DNA from: Akkermansiaceae bacterium
GTDB lineage: Bacteria; Verrucomicrobiota; Verrucomicrobiia; Verrucomicrobiales; Akkermansiaceae
Assembly: GCA_028822935.1 (NCBI GenBank)
Contig: JAPKCM010000044.1
Coordinates: 1-35,201, forward strand
Length of the DNA: 35,201 nt
Reading direction: 5' to 3'
The position numbers were made by a program, and so were the translations under genes. Every line of letters begins with the position of its first letter. Position 1 is the stretch's first letter. Shown here in pieces: positions 16,111-24,189 of this stretch. The notes beneath the pieces were generated by a model that made no database searches, was not told the DNA's origin, and was given only the letters and a program-made list of their open reading frames with translations.

Positions 16111-17229
16111 CTATTTCTCCTGAGCAAATCCCGGAAAGATCTCGCCCACCGTCTCGCATACTGCGTGCATCTTCAGCTCGGGAATAAGAATGCTTCGATA
16201 GTCCGTCACCACCGGAACGTCTCCCGGCCCAATCAAGGTTCCCGCATCCAGCTTGGGCATCGTTCCCACGAGACCGCGCTCCTTTCCGCCCATCACCATC
16301 ATGAGCCCGCCACTTCCGTGATCAGTCCCGAAAGAGGAATTTTCCGCGACCCGCCGTCCAAACTCGGTCATCACGACAACCGTGACCTTCCGCATGAGCG
16401 GGCCAAGGTCCTGATAAAAAGTCGACAAGCCCTCGGACAAACGCGTTATCATCGGAGCAATCAACGTCTCCTGGGCAAAGTGCGAATCCCAACCATCCAA
16501 ATCGAGGGAGACCGCCTCCAGCCCGACTCTCGCCCGAACCAATTGCGCGGCCTGACGCAGGCCATTTGAAAAAGAATCATCGCCATACTCCGCACCATGC
16601 TCAGGCGAATAACTCGTCTTCGCCAGCTCCGCCACTCGATCGAGCGCTTGTAAGGTATCACGTGCTGCAGGTCCCAGCAACGATGTCTCCGCACCGTAAA
16701 GCCCAGCCAGCTCTGCTTTAAACTTTGCCGTCGAAACTCCCTTCTTCCCCAGCGAAAAGGTATCCATCGATTCCATCACGGTTGCTGCCGGAGCACCGCG
16801 AAGCACCTCGGGCATCTTTTTTCCTAGTGCCACCGCCGATAGCGCCGTCGGCTGACGCCCTTCCCGGTAACGCAGGAATCTCCCCAACCACCCGCCGGCC
16901 ACGGGCCCTCCATGCTCCATCAAATCCTGTGCGTAGAAATGCGAGCGCGTCTCATCCTCCGATCCCACCGCCGGAATCACCGAAAGCCCACCGTCTTTAA
17001 AGACATCATGCAGCCCCGACATCGCAGGATGCAAACCGCAGTTCGCATCCCCCAGCTTGAGCACCTCATCTTCCGATACCGCGATATTCGAACGCAGGTC
17101 ATGATAAACCTGATCACCCACCGGTGGCGCAAGCGTCAGCCCATCGGCACCGCCGCGTAAAAATACCACCACAAGCGTCCGTTGCTCGTCGCCTTTTCCT
17201 GAAACTATTCCTGTCCCTTTCATCGCCAT
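16111..17229 (-). CDS. DUF1501-family protein
   Basis: A 372-residue DUF1501 protein, related in fold to the alkaline-phosphatase/sulfatase superfamily. Characteristic motifs: TLVVVFLRGGADGLTLAPP, LHPAMSGLHDVFKDGGLSVI, RSHFYAQDLMEHG, DLDGWDSHF, VVVMTEFGRRVAENSSFGTDHGSG (split here for reading) and TDYRSIL. There is no signal peptide, so export may depend on the Tat-bearing DUF1800 partner. The ATG at 17229, or the one at 17223 (ATGA overlap), lies inside the end of the DUF1800 gene, so the two are coupled. Such pairs are widespread in PVC bacteria; the substrate is unknown. Confidence 0.92.
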   Translation of the reverse strand: MAMKGTGIVSGKGDEQRTLVVVFLRGGADGLTLAPPVGDQVYHDLRSNIAVSEDEVLKLGDANCGLHPAMSGLHDVFKDGGLSVIPAVGSEDETRSHFYAQDLMEHGGPVAGGWLGRFLRYREGRQPTALSAVALGKKMPEVLRGAPAATVMESMDTFSLGKKGVSTAKFKAELAGLYGAETSLLGPAARDTLQALDRVAELAKTSYSPEHGAEYGDDSFSNGLRQAAQLVRARVGLEAVSLDLDGWDSHFAQETLIAPMITRLSEGLSTFYQDLGPLMRKVTVVVMTEFGRRVAENSSFGTDHGSGGLMMVMGGKERGLVGTMPKLDAGTLIGPGDVPVVTDYRSILIPELKMHAVCETVGEIFPGFAQEK

Positions 17230-18707
17230 TGAAATCCTGGTGATGCAAGCAGCAGCGCAAGCGCTTCCCCGCTCCGCGTAATACTTGCTGATTCTTCCTC
17301 CGTGGGAACGCGTCCCAATAAACTCGCGCTGAGGCCCGCGACCCCGCCCGCCTTCTCGATGAGATCCGCCTCATCGACCTTAATCTTTTTGTCGATCTCG
17401 TTCCGCGCCAGAGCGATGGCAAAGTGCCACCGCCAAAGCAAAGTCCCCGACCACGGCGAGGCCACATCGGGATAGCCATCCGGCGTAGGATACTGAAAAG
17501 GCGCGTGCCCCATCCGCACCAGGTAGTCGATCAGAGCCAACTCCGATCGCACCTCCGCCCGCGATCCCCGCAGCGCAGAAATGATAAATTCAAAAGGCCG
17601 CTTCAACTTGCTCCCCCGGCTTCCTTCCAGAAAGGCCTTCGTTGAAAAAAGAGCCCGTAAAGTCGTCTTGATATCGCCTCCGCTCTCCGAAAAAGCCTTC
17701 GCGGTCGCCTCCACCGCGTCCTGCGACGGATCATCATCGATAAAGCGAACGCACAATTTCTGCGCGAGATATTGAGCTGTCGATGGATGCCCGCAAACAA
17801 TCTCCAGCACCGCATCGAGATCCGTCTCTCCCCCTCCAGCCGCGATCTCGTGACCGAGCACCACCTTGGCACCATCATCATGCGCCTCGGGATCGAAACT
17901 AACCTTCCCCTTCTTAAGCATTCGGTCCAATCCCCGCACGGTCCACCCACTGAGACAGCGGGCCACTTCCATCACGTCTTTCTGACTGTAGCCACCATCG
18001 ACCCCCAAGGTGTGCAGCTCCAACAACTCACGGGCGTAATTCTCGTTCGGCTTCTCGTCCTCATTCCGCTTCCGATTCTCCCGCCCGTCGAGATACCAAA
18101 GCATCGCCGGACTGAGCGCCGATGCCCGCACCATTTCCGAAAAATTCCCCAGCGCATGCTTCCGGATCACCTCGCGATCATCCGCCGCCTTTAGCCAACG
18201 ACACTCCTCCTTCGAGGCATCGATATTAAAATGGTCGCTCCAAAAATGCACCATCATCTCAAAGAGCTGACGCTTACTCCGCGTCGCCCCCACCAAGGTG
18301 GCCCGCGTCATCTGCTCTAGGAGAAACTCCTCCTTATATTCATACATCTCGGCCAGCGGCGCATGGATCGCCTCGAAACGGCGCACTGCTCGCGTCGCCC
18401 GCTTGTCATCGATGGAGTCCGGATCCAGCTGCTCATCAACATAAGCCGCAACCGCTTCTTCCTCGCTCGCACCCATCTCCTTCACCCGAGCATACTCACT
18501 CGGATCAGGCCCAAAGCTCAACCGGTTCAGCGCGTGCGAAATAAGATCGATCCCTTTACCCGATGGCGGCACCACCGGCCCGGGCTGCGACCCCAGGAGA
18601 AACATCTTCTCAATCCGCTCGCACCCCGACATTGAAAAGAGCGCTGCTCCCGCTGAGCTCATGAGGAACTTCCGCCTCGTGACCTCGTCTGACCGTTCCA
18701 TTTCCAT
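17220..18707 (-). CDS. DUF1800-family protein with Tat/lipoprotein-like signal
   Basis: A 495-residue DUF1800 protein. The start at 18707 gives a tidy twin-arginine signal (TRRKFLMSSAGAALFSMSGC), with C29 in a lipobox-like setting, so it may be a Tat lipoprotein. Family motifs include HALNRLSFGPDPSEYARV, LFEMMVHFWSDHFNI, NENYARELLELHTLGVDGGY and ARCLSGWTVRG. It is followed by an overlapping DUF1501 gene and preceded by a small membrane protein whose stop is 5 bp away. The frame extends to 18764, but those extra codons overlap the upstream gene and precede the signal. Confidence 0.92.
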   Translation of the reverse strand: MEMERSDEVTRRKFLMSSAGAALFSMSGCERIEKMFLLGSQPGPVVPPSGKGIDLISHALNRLSFGPDPSEYARVKEMGASEEEAVAAYVDEQLDPDSIDDKRATRAVRRFEAIHAPLAEMYEYKEEFLLEQMTRATLVGATRSKRQLFEMMVHFWSDHFNIDASKEECRWLKAADDREVIRKHALGNFSEMVRASALSPAMLWYLDGRENRKRNEDEKPNENYARELLELHTLGVDGGYSQKDVMEVARCLSGWTVRGLDRMLKKGKVSFDPEAHDDGAKVVLGHEIAAGGGETDLDAVLEIVCGHPSTAQYLAQKLCVRFIDDDPSQDAVEATAKAFSESGGDIKTTLRALFSTKAFLEGSRGSKLKRPFEFIISALRGSRAEVRSELALIDYLVRMGHAPFQYPTPDGYPDVASPWSGTLLWRWHFAIALARNEIDKKIKVDEADLIEKAGGVAGLSASLLGRVPTEEESASITRSGEALALLLASPGFQWR

Positions 18708-18711
18708 TCGT

Positions 18712-19233
18712 CTATAGACTTGGAATTTCATCCAAAGAAGGAGGAGCTGGCATCTTGCGCCCATCGCGCCAGCTCAGGACCAGCGCACCCACTCCGGAAA
18801 TCAAAACGAGCGGCAGCACTATGAACCATCCCAGCAGAGGAAAGATAAAGGTAAGCCCCAAAACGATCCCCCCACGTCGAACCCCCTTCCAGGGAGCCCC
18901 TTCATCCGAAGGAGAATTCAGTCCCTCTCCAATCTTCTGGCACAGCCCCGCCGAACCAAAGAGCCCCATCAAGAGAGGCAGGAGAATAAAGCCAAAGCCC
19001 AGGATCTTCGGAAAAGTATTCGGAATCGAAAAAAGAAGCATTCCCAGCCCCACAACCGGAACTCCCACCAGGAGCCCAATCAACAAATTACGAATCGGCG
19101 ACACCTCAAAGCGCCTCCGACTCCCAGCCACCAGCTTCGGAGCCAGCGCAAATGCCACCAGCCAGTAAGCCAGCATAACGGCATAAAACCCTAAAATAAT
19201 AAAGGTCCACATCAGCAAGTCAGCCATGATCAT
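18712..19233 (-). CDS. Small multi-pass membrane protein
   Basis: A 173-residue integral membrane protein with about four hydrophobic segments (7-30, 50-70, 76-95 and 122-150). The cytoplasmic tail RDGRKMPAPPSLDEIPSL is short. I do not recognise the family. It sits immediately upstream of the DUF1800 and DUF1501 genes in the same orientation and probably shares their transcript. The start could be the first or second ATG (19233 or 19227). Confidence 0.7.
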   Translation of the reverse strand: MIMADLLMWTFIILGFYAVMLAYWLVAFALAPKLVAGSRRRFEVSPIRNLLIGLLVGVPVVGLGMLLFSIPNTFPKILGFGFILLPLLMGLFGSAGLCQKIGEGLNSPSDEGAPWKGVRRGGIVLGLTFIFPLLGWFIVLPLVLISGVGALVLSWRDGRKMPAPPSLDEIPSL

Positions 19234-19293
19234 ATCGTCTTCATTCTACACAGTTTCATCTTCACCGGGAGTACGCAATCGATCCCCGAAAGG

Positions 19294-19551
19294 TTACAGA
19301 AAAACGAAAACCCTCCACCCCAAAGAGCGGTAACCGTAACGAAGTGGAACCCGGATGAAATGGAGATAGCCTCCGGCAAATAGCCAACGGCAATCGCCGT
19401 ATCGACGAACCTTATCTCCATCGAAAAGCCATTCCGATATCCCACTCCATGCCAATGCTGCGCCGTCAAAAGCGGCACTCCCGATCTGAGCGTCATCCCC
19501 AGCCCTACCGGTCTCCCCACTAGCAGAAAAAATCCCATCAATCTCATTCAT
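19294..19551 (-). other. Uncertain open frame, possibly a gene remnant
   Basis: Two overlapping minus-strand frames compete here. The 85-codon frame (MNEIDGIFSASGETGRAGDD at its start) has a purine-rich first codon position in its first half and looks more coding-like. The other, 19230-19547 (105 codons, MRLMGFFLLVG), ends overlapping the start of the next membrane-protein gene. Neither product is recognisable, and one may be the broken end of an older gene. Confidence 0.3.
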
Positions 19552-19568
19552 CCGCGGTTTCCTCTCCC

Positions 19569-20915
19569 CTACTTCTCAGGCACCCACCAAGCATCGAGAA
19601 CCTTGGTCAACTCATCCACCTTCTTCGGATTTTCCTCCGCAAGATTCCTCTTTTCATGAGGATCCCCCGTCACCTTATAAAGCTCCACCTTCCCTTCAGG
19701 ATTATTCGGATGGGCCGCTGATTTCCCGGCATAAGGCAGCCCGTAATTTTCTTGATCGTGAAGAAGAAGCTTCCAGCCACCTTTCACCAAATAGCGTGAT
19801 TCCATATTCGCGGTCCGGTCGTTCACATCAAACATGTCATGGTTTCCATCGAAGCCGAAGACGACGTCGCGCTTCTTCAGAGCCTCCGTGTCACGGAGAT
19901 CTAGTCCCGTCATCGCAGCAGGAACCTCAACCCCCACCGCCTTAAGAATGGTCGGCGCAATATCGATAGAAGAAACCAAGGTCTCCTTGTCCATCTTGGG
20001 AGCAATCTTACCCGGCCACTTGATGATCAGGGGCGTGCGAATCCCCATCTCATAAGGAGCCTGTTTCGAAAGCGGCGCATAGCGGCCCGAGTCTTCCGAC
20101 TGAATCCAGCCATTATCGGTCACGTAAATGATGATGGTATTCTCCGCAACGCCGCGCTTCTCCAGTTCCTGAAAGAGCTCCCCACAGGTTTGATCGAACC
20201 ACTCAACCATGGCGTAATAACGAGCGACGAATTTGCTCTCCCCTTTCGCGAGGTATTTCTCGAAAAGCGCCTTCGGCGGATTGTGCGGAGTGTGTGGCAA
20301 GAAAGGAGCATGCCAGATAAAGAAGGGCTTCTTTTCCTTTGAAGCTTCATCGAGAAAACTCTGGATCGGCTTAATTCCAGTTCGGGAGATTTTAAGACCG
20401 ACATCCCCGTGTCGTCCACCCCTCGCCGGGTCGGCATGCGTCATGGCATGAGTGAAACCGTGACGTTGCGGATTCCCTTCCCACCATTTCCCCGTCTGTA
20501 AAGTCAGGTATCCCGCCTTCGTCAAAAGTCGCGCCAATCCATCATGCTTCTCAAAGTCCGCATAGATTTTCTCATGCTTTTCCGCTCCTGCTTTTTCCGT
20601 GCGATCCCACTTCTTCCTGGACTCACCCTCCTTTCTCAAATCATTCCCCGTGATCCCGTGAACCGGCGTATGGAGCCCGGAAAAAATCGAAGCCAAAGAC
20701 GGACGACAAAGCGGCGACGTCACATATCCCCTCGTATACGTCAGCGACTCAGCCGCCAGCTGGTCAATGCAAGGTGTCTCAATTACCTCATGCCCCATAA
20801 AGGAATAATCCGTCCACGACTGATCATCCGATAAAATAAGCACGACATTCGGCGGAGCCGCGAGAGACGGACTCAAGAGAGAAAAGGCGAGAGCTAACCT
20901 GCGAAGAGACTTCAT
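19569..20915 (-). CDS. Exported sulfatase with a variant CRPSL active-site motif
   Basis: A type I sulfatase-fold protein of 448 residues with a signal peptide ending near SLAA (residue 20). The metal-binding start is PPNVVLILSDDQSWTDYSFM. The formylglycine site reads SPLCRPSLASIFSGL: Cys70 is present, but the Arg of the usual CxPSR is Leu74. GKWWEGNPQRHGF, FLPHTPHNPP and YVTDNGWIQ complete the catalytic half. It should hydrolyse a sulfate ester, probably on a polysaccharide in the periplasm or outside. It is followed on the same strand by a run of unclear frames and preceded by the pseudo-protease gene 45 bp upstream. Confidence 0.92.
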   Translation of the reverse strand: MKSLRRLALAFSLLSPSLAAPPNVVLILSDDQSWTDYSFMGHEVIETPCIDQLAAESLTYTRGYVTSPLCRPSLASIFSGLHTPVHGITGNDLRKEGESRKKWDRTEKAGAEKHEKIYADFEKHDGLARLLTKAGYLTLQTGKWWEGNPQRHGFTHAMTHADPARGGRHGDVGLKISRTGIKPIQSFLDEASKEKKPFFIWHAPFLPHTPHNPPKALFEKYLAKGESKFVARYYAMVEWFDQTCGELFQELEKRGVAENTIIIYVTDNGWIQSEDSGRYAPLSKQAPYEMGIRTPLIIKWPGKIAPKMDKETLVSSIDIAPTILKAVGVEVPAAMTGLDLRDTEALKKRDVVFGFDGNHDMFDVNDRTANMESRYLVKGGWKLLLHDQENYGLPYAGKSAAHPNNPEGKVELYKVTGDPHEKRNLAEENPKKVDELTKVLDAWWVPEK

Positions 20916-20960
20916 TACGGTAGAATAATCTCGCAGGAAACGAATCTTACAAACTTTCTC

Positions 20961-22268
20961 TTATTTCGTCTCCAGTTCCTCTCGGCGCAGCGCGCTGTCA
21001 CGGAAGACCGTTTGATCGAGTTCGAGAACTGCTCTGCGATTTTTGAAAACAATCCAACCGTCGTTGGACTGATCGAACTTCGCCTTTAAGAGCTCTTCGG
21101 CCCCTGCGTTCCCGAGCGAGCGTTTGAAGCGAACTTTGACCACTTGGGTCTCCTTGGACTGCCCTTTGATTTTCCCGGTTTCAGTAAAGGCGATTCCAAA
21201 CACAAGATATTCTTCCTCACCCACCTTAATTACCTTTGCCAGGTTTTTAGTATCAATGAGCGTTCCGGTAAAAACGGCCTCGGAACTGGCGAGCAATCGC
21301 TTCGTCACAGCCGCTTTGAAAGGGAATCCCCCGGGGTGAATCGAAAACTCCGAGCCATCGACCTCAATATCAGGGAAGTAGATCTTCTTATTGGTGTAGT
21401 CAAGCACCGCACCGGTTTCCGCAAGCAGATCGGAACCAATGATCCCCGCAATCTTGCGAGCAGGTGAATCGAGCTTTTGCGCCGACATCGAAACCACCCG
21501 AAGCGGAAGGTTTTTCAAGGTCACCGAACCAAGTTTCATTTCCTTAATATGACCCAGCACCGGCAGCGAAACGCCCTCGGGAAGCTTGGGCATCGCAAGC
21601 CCCAGATCTTTGAGGTGCTCCTTCGCAAGAAGTGATTCGGGAGCCGCTATATCGACAAGGAAATGCGCATCAGTTCCATCAATTTTCACCACCATGTCCG
21701 CATCAGCCCCATTTTCCCCCAGCTCCATCGCCATGACATCGAGTTCCTCCATCGCATCAGCAAACGAAGTATCGAGCTCAGCATCCTTCCCCGCAAAATA
21801 GAATTTCTTCTCCGGGTAGTGGAAAATACACTGAACCGCTTTAAAGACATCGCCGCCCAGTTTCCCGTCGGCGCCCAGATCAGGAACGCCATTCCCATGC
21901 TGCGCGGAAGCAGCCAACGAACTCACATTAAACATGAGGGTCCCTCCTAACTTCAATTTCTCAGCCGCCACCTGATACATCGAGGTCGTCTCCCCATTAG
22001 GCAGACGGTCATTCCCTGCAGAATCCCCCTTGGTTAGCTTGAATTTCTCCAGGTTCTCCAGGGCAAGAACCGTGCGGGGCGAGCGATTATCGAGAATGAG
22101 CATTCCGTCCACCTCATTGACGTTGCAGTCCATGTAAAGACAGCGGGTTTTCTCGTCCGTCTTCAGCTCGATTGCTTTATAATTGTCTTCAAGCACGTCC
22201 TTCACATCTGCAAGGAGCGAGGCCGTCGAGAAAATCAGGAAGCAGGAAAAAAGAGGAAGCATCTTCAT
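20961..22268 (-). CDS. Exported two-lobed retropepsin-like protein lacking DTG motifs
   Basis: A 435-residue exported protein with a signal peptide ending near SLLA (residue 20). Two aspartyl-protease-like lobes are visible. Lobe 1 has MLILDNRSPRTVLA (D60) and ends LGADGKLGGDVF with CIFHYPEKKFYF. Lobe 2 has FLVDIAAPESLLA (D206) and ends KIAGIIGSDLLAETGAVLDY and NKKIYF, the classic retropepsin closing strand. In both, the D-[ST]-G motif is altered (DNR and DIA), so peptidase activity is doubtful. A C-terminal domain of about 130 residues (IHPGGFPFKAAV to the end) is unassigned. The start at 22268 is preferred over 22280 because the signal then begins MKMLPLF. Confidence 0.75.
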   Translation of the reverse strand: MKMLPLFSCFLIFSTASLLADVKDVLEDNYKAIELKTDEKTRCLYMDCNVNEVDGMLILDNRSPRTVLALENLEKFKLTKGDSAGNDRLPNGETTSMYQVAAEKLKLGGTLMFNVSSLAASAQHGNGVPDLGADGKLGGDVFKAVQCIFHYPEKKFYFAGKDAELDTSFADAMEELDVMAMELGENGADADMVVKIDGTDAHFLVDIAAPESLLAKEHLKDLGLAMPKLPEGVSLPVLGHIKEMKLGSVTLKNLPLRVVSMSAQKLDSPARKIAGIIGSDLLAETGAVLDYTNKKIYFPDIEVDGSEFSIHPGGFPFKAAVTKRLLASSEAVFTGTLIDTKNLAKVIKVGEEEYLVFGIAFTETGKIKGQSKETQVVKVRFKRSLGNAGAEELLKAKFDQSNDGWIVFKNRRAVLELDQTVFRDSALRREELETK

Positions 22269-22376
22269 GACAAGAGCCAAACTGCCCCAATTTTCAGAAT
22301 TGGTAAAGTCTCAGGAAAGGCCTGAAGATCAATTCACTCTTGCGCAGAACCCAAGCAAGGAGATATTGCCCCCACG

Positions 22377-23975
22377 ATGTCAGACGACGACAAAAAAGGC
22401 CCCAAATCTCCCGATCACGAGGAACTCCGCAAGTCCCTCGAAGGCATCTTTGGCAAGATGAGCAAAACCGGCTTCAGCTTCCCCGGTATGACTCCCGCCG
22501 GCTCTTCTCAGGAAGAGGAAGATCCCTTCGAAGCCGAAGTAGAAGAAAAAGACGATATTTTCGAGTTCAACTACCTCCCCCGCGACATTAAAGCGCACCT
22601 CGATCGCTTCGTCATTAGTCAAGACGATGCTAAGAAGGCCCTCGCGATCGCGGTCTGTGATCACTACAATCACGTGAAGTCGCTCAAAGCGCAGGACGCC
22701 GACGCCCAGCCCCTCGAAATCCAGAAACAAAACGTCATGGTCGTCGGTCCCACCGGAGTGGGCAAAACCTACCTAATCAAGCACATCGCGGAACTCGTTG
22801 GAGTTCCCTTCGTTAAAGCCGATGCCACAAAGTTCTCCGAAACCGGCTACGTCGGCGGCGATGTCGATGACCTCGTCCGTGAGCTCGTATCGAAGGCCGA
22901 TGGCGACGTCTCCCTCGCCGAATATGGCATTATCTACATCGACGAGATCGATAAGCTCGCCAGCACCGGTGGAGGCATGGGTCGCGATGTCAGCGGTCGC
23001 GGCGTGCAAACCACCCTTCTAAAGCTCATGGAGGAAACCGAAGTTGCCCTTCGGAACCCCAATGACATGCGTGGTCAGATGGCGGCCATGATGGAGATGC
23101 AGCAGGGCAAAAAGTCAAAGGAGACGATCAACACCCGCCACATCCTCTTCATCGTCAGCGGTGCCTTTTCCGGATTGGAAAAAATCGTCCGCAAGCGCAG
23201 CGCCGCATCGCAGATCGGCTTCACCGCCGAGAGCAAAGTCCCCGAAATGGACAACGAGCTCTTCAAGCACGTCACCTCCCAAGATTACATCGACTTCGGC
23301 TTCGAAGCCGAATTCATTGGCCGAATCCCGGTGCGCGTCGTTTGCGAACATCTCCAAGCGCCTGATCTCGAAGCCATCCTGAAATACTCCGAGGGCAGCC
23401 TCCTCCGCCAATACGAACGCGAATTCGAAGCCTATGGCATCGACGTTATTTTCAAAGACGAAGGCATCAAGCGCATCTCCGAAATGGCTGCCGAAGAAAA
23501 AACGGGGGCTCGAGGACTCATGACCGTCGGCGAGCAAATCCTCCGCGATTTTAAATACGAACTCCCCGGCACCTCCGTCAACGAACTCATCGTCGACGCC
23601 GATCTCATCGACAACCGCGAAAGCCATCTCGAAAAATTCCGCGAACTTGGCCAGGAACTTGTCGTTGAGAAAGCCCGCCAGGAAGTCGAAGCCTTCGTCC
23701 GTGAATTCAAAGACAAGCACAGCGTCATCGTTACCCTGGAAGACGACGCCGTCGCCCTCATCGTCGAAAAGGCAGGAGCCCAAGCCCGCAGCGTCCTTCA
23801 AGTCGCCCGACAACTTTTCCGCGACTACCAGTTCGGCCTCAAGCTCGTCCAAAAGAACACCGGCCAAAAGGAGTTTCACCTCCCCGCCTCCGCCGTCACC
23901 GATCCCGACACCTTCCTCAGCGAAATGGTCGTCAAGTCCTACAAAGACCAAGCCGGAGACAAAAAATCTGAATAA
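22377..23975 (+). CDS. clpX: ClpX-like AAA+ unfoldase without the zinc-binding domain
   Basis: A 532-residue AAA+ ATPase of the ClpX family; ClpX unfolds proteins for the ClpP protease. Visible motifs: Walker A GPTGVGKT (124-131), GYVGGDVDDLV, Walker B IIYIDEIDK (D189-E190), RDVSGRGVQTTLLKLME, the arginine-finger region EFIGRIPV (R316) and sensor 2 TGARGL (R379). The IGF loop that docks on ClpP is present (280-282). The usual Cys4 zinc domain is missing; the first 90 residues are acidic and low in structure. The RKH pore-loop area differs (MRGQMAAMMEMQQGKKSKET). About 110 extra C-terminal residues follow the usual end of ClpX (424 in E. coli). Confidence 0.85.
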   Translation: MSDDDKKGPKSPDHEELRKSLEGIFGKMSKTGFSFPGMTPAGSSQEEEDPFEAEVEEKDDIFEFNYLPRDIKAHLDRFVISQDDAKKALAIAVCDHYNHVKSLKAQDADAQPLEIQKQNVMVVGPTGVGKTYLIKHIAELVGVPFVKADATKFSETGYVGGDVDDLVRELVSKADGDVSLAEYGIIYIDEIDKLASTGGGMGRDVSGRGVQTTLLKLMEETEVALRNPNDMRGQMAAMMEMQQGKKSKETINTRHILFIVSGAFSGLEKIVRKRSAASQIGFTAESKVPEMDNELFKHVTSQDYIDFGFEAEFIGRIPVRVVCEHLQAPDLEAILKYSEGSLLRQYEREFEAYGIDVIFKDEGIKRISEMAAEEKTGARGLMTVGEQILRDFKYELPGTSVNELIVDADLIDNRESHLEKFRELGQELVVEKARQEVEAFVREFKDKHSVIVTLEDDAVALIVEKAGAQARSVLQVARQLFRDYQFGLKLVQKNTGQKEFHLPASAVTDPDTFLSEMVVKSYKDQAGDKKSE

Positions 23976-24004
23976 GTCGGCGCAAAAAACTCAAGACCTC
24001 CTGA

Positions 24005-24023
24005 GTGAGCCGAAAAGGCTCAC
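24005..24023 (+). terminator. Hairpin after clpX, possible terminator
   Basis: GTGAGCC and GGCTCAC form a perfect 7-bp stem with a GAAAA loop, 30 bp after the clpX stop. There is no T tract behind it, so intrinsic termination is uncertain; it could instead protect the 3' end. Confidence 0.4.
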
Positions 24024-24166
24024 CTCCCGAATCCCCAGCGAAAATCCATACACAAGCCCCTCAACCAAGATCCCATTCATCTGCGGTTTCATTCACTCCC
24101 GGCCCTCCACCCACCCTTCCTCCTAAAAAGAATTGCAAGGAAGCGCGGAAAAGTCAGGATGCCGCC

Positions 24167-24181
24167 GACAGAAATTCTGTC
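24167..24181. promoter_or_regulatory. Perfect palindrome just upstream of ilvE
   Basis: GACAGAA-A-TTCTGTC is a perfect inverted repeat with 7-bp arms. It ends 8 bp before the ilvE ATG. It covers the place where a ribosome-binding site would be, so it could be an operator or a start-masking hairpin. No regulator is suggested by the neighbours. Confidence 0.35.
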
Positions 24182-24189
24182 ATAAAAGC

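Noticed and set aside
18712-18764. Upstream extension of the DUF1800 gene
   Set aside because: It overlaps the preceding membrane-protein gene and would bury the Tat signal.
23115-23951. Minus-strand frame of 278 codons opposite clpX
   Set aside because: Shadow of the AAA+ gene; no motifs of its own.
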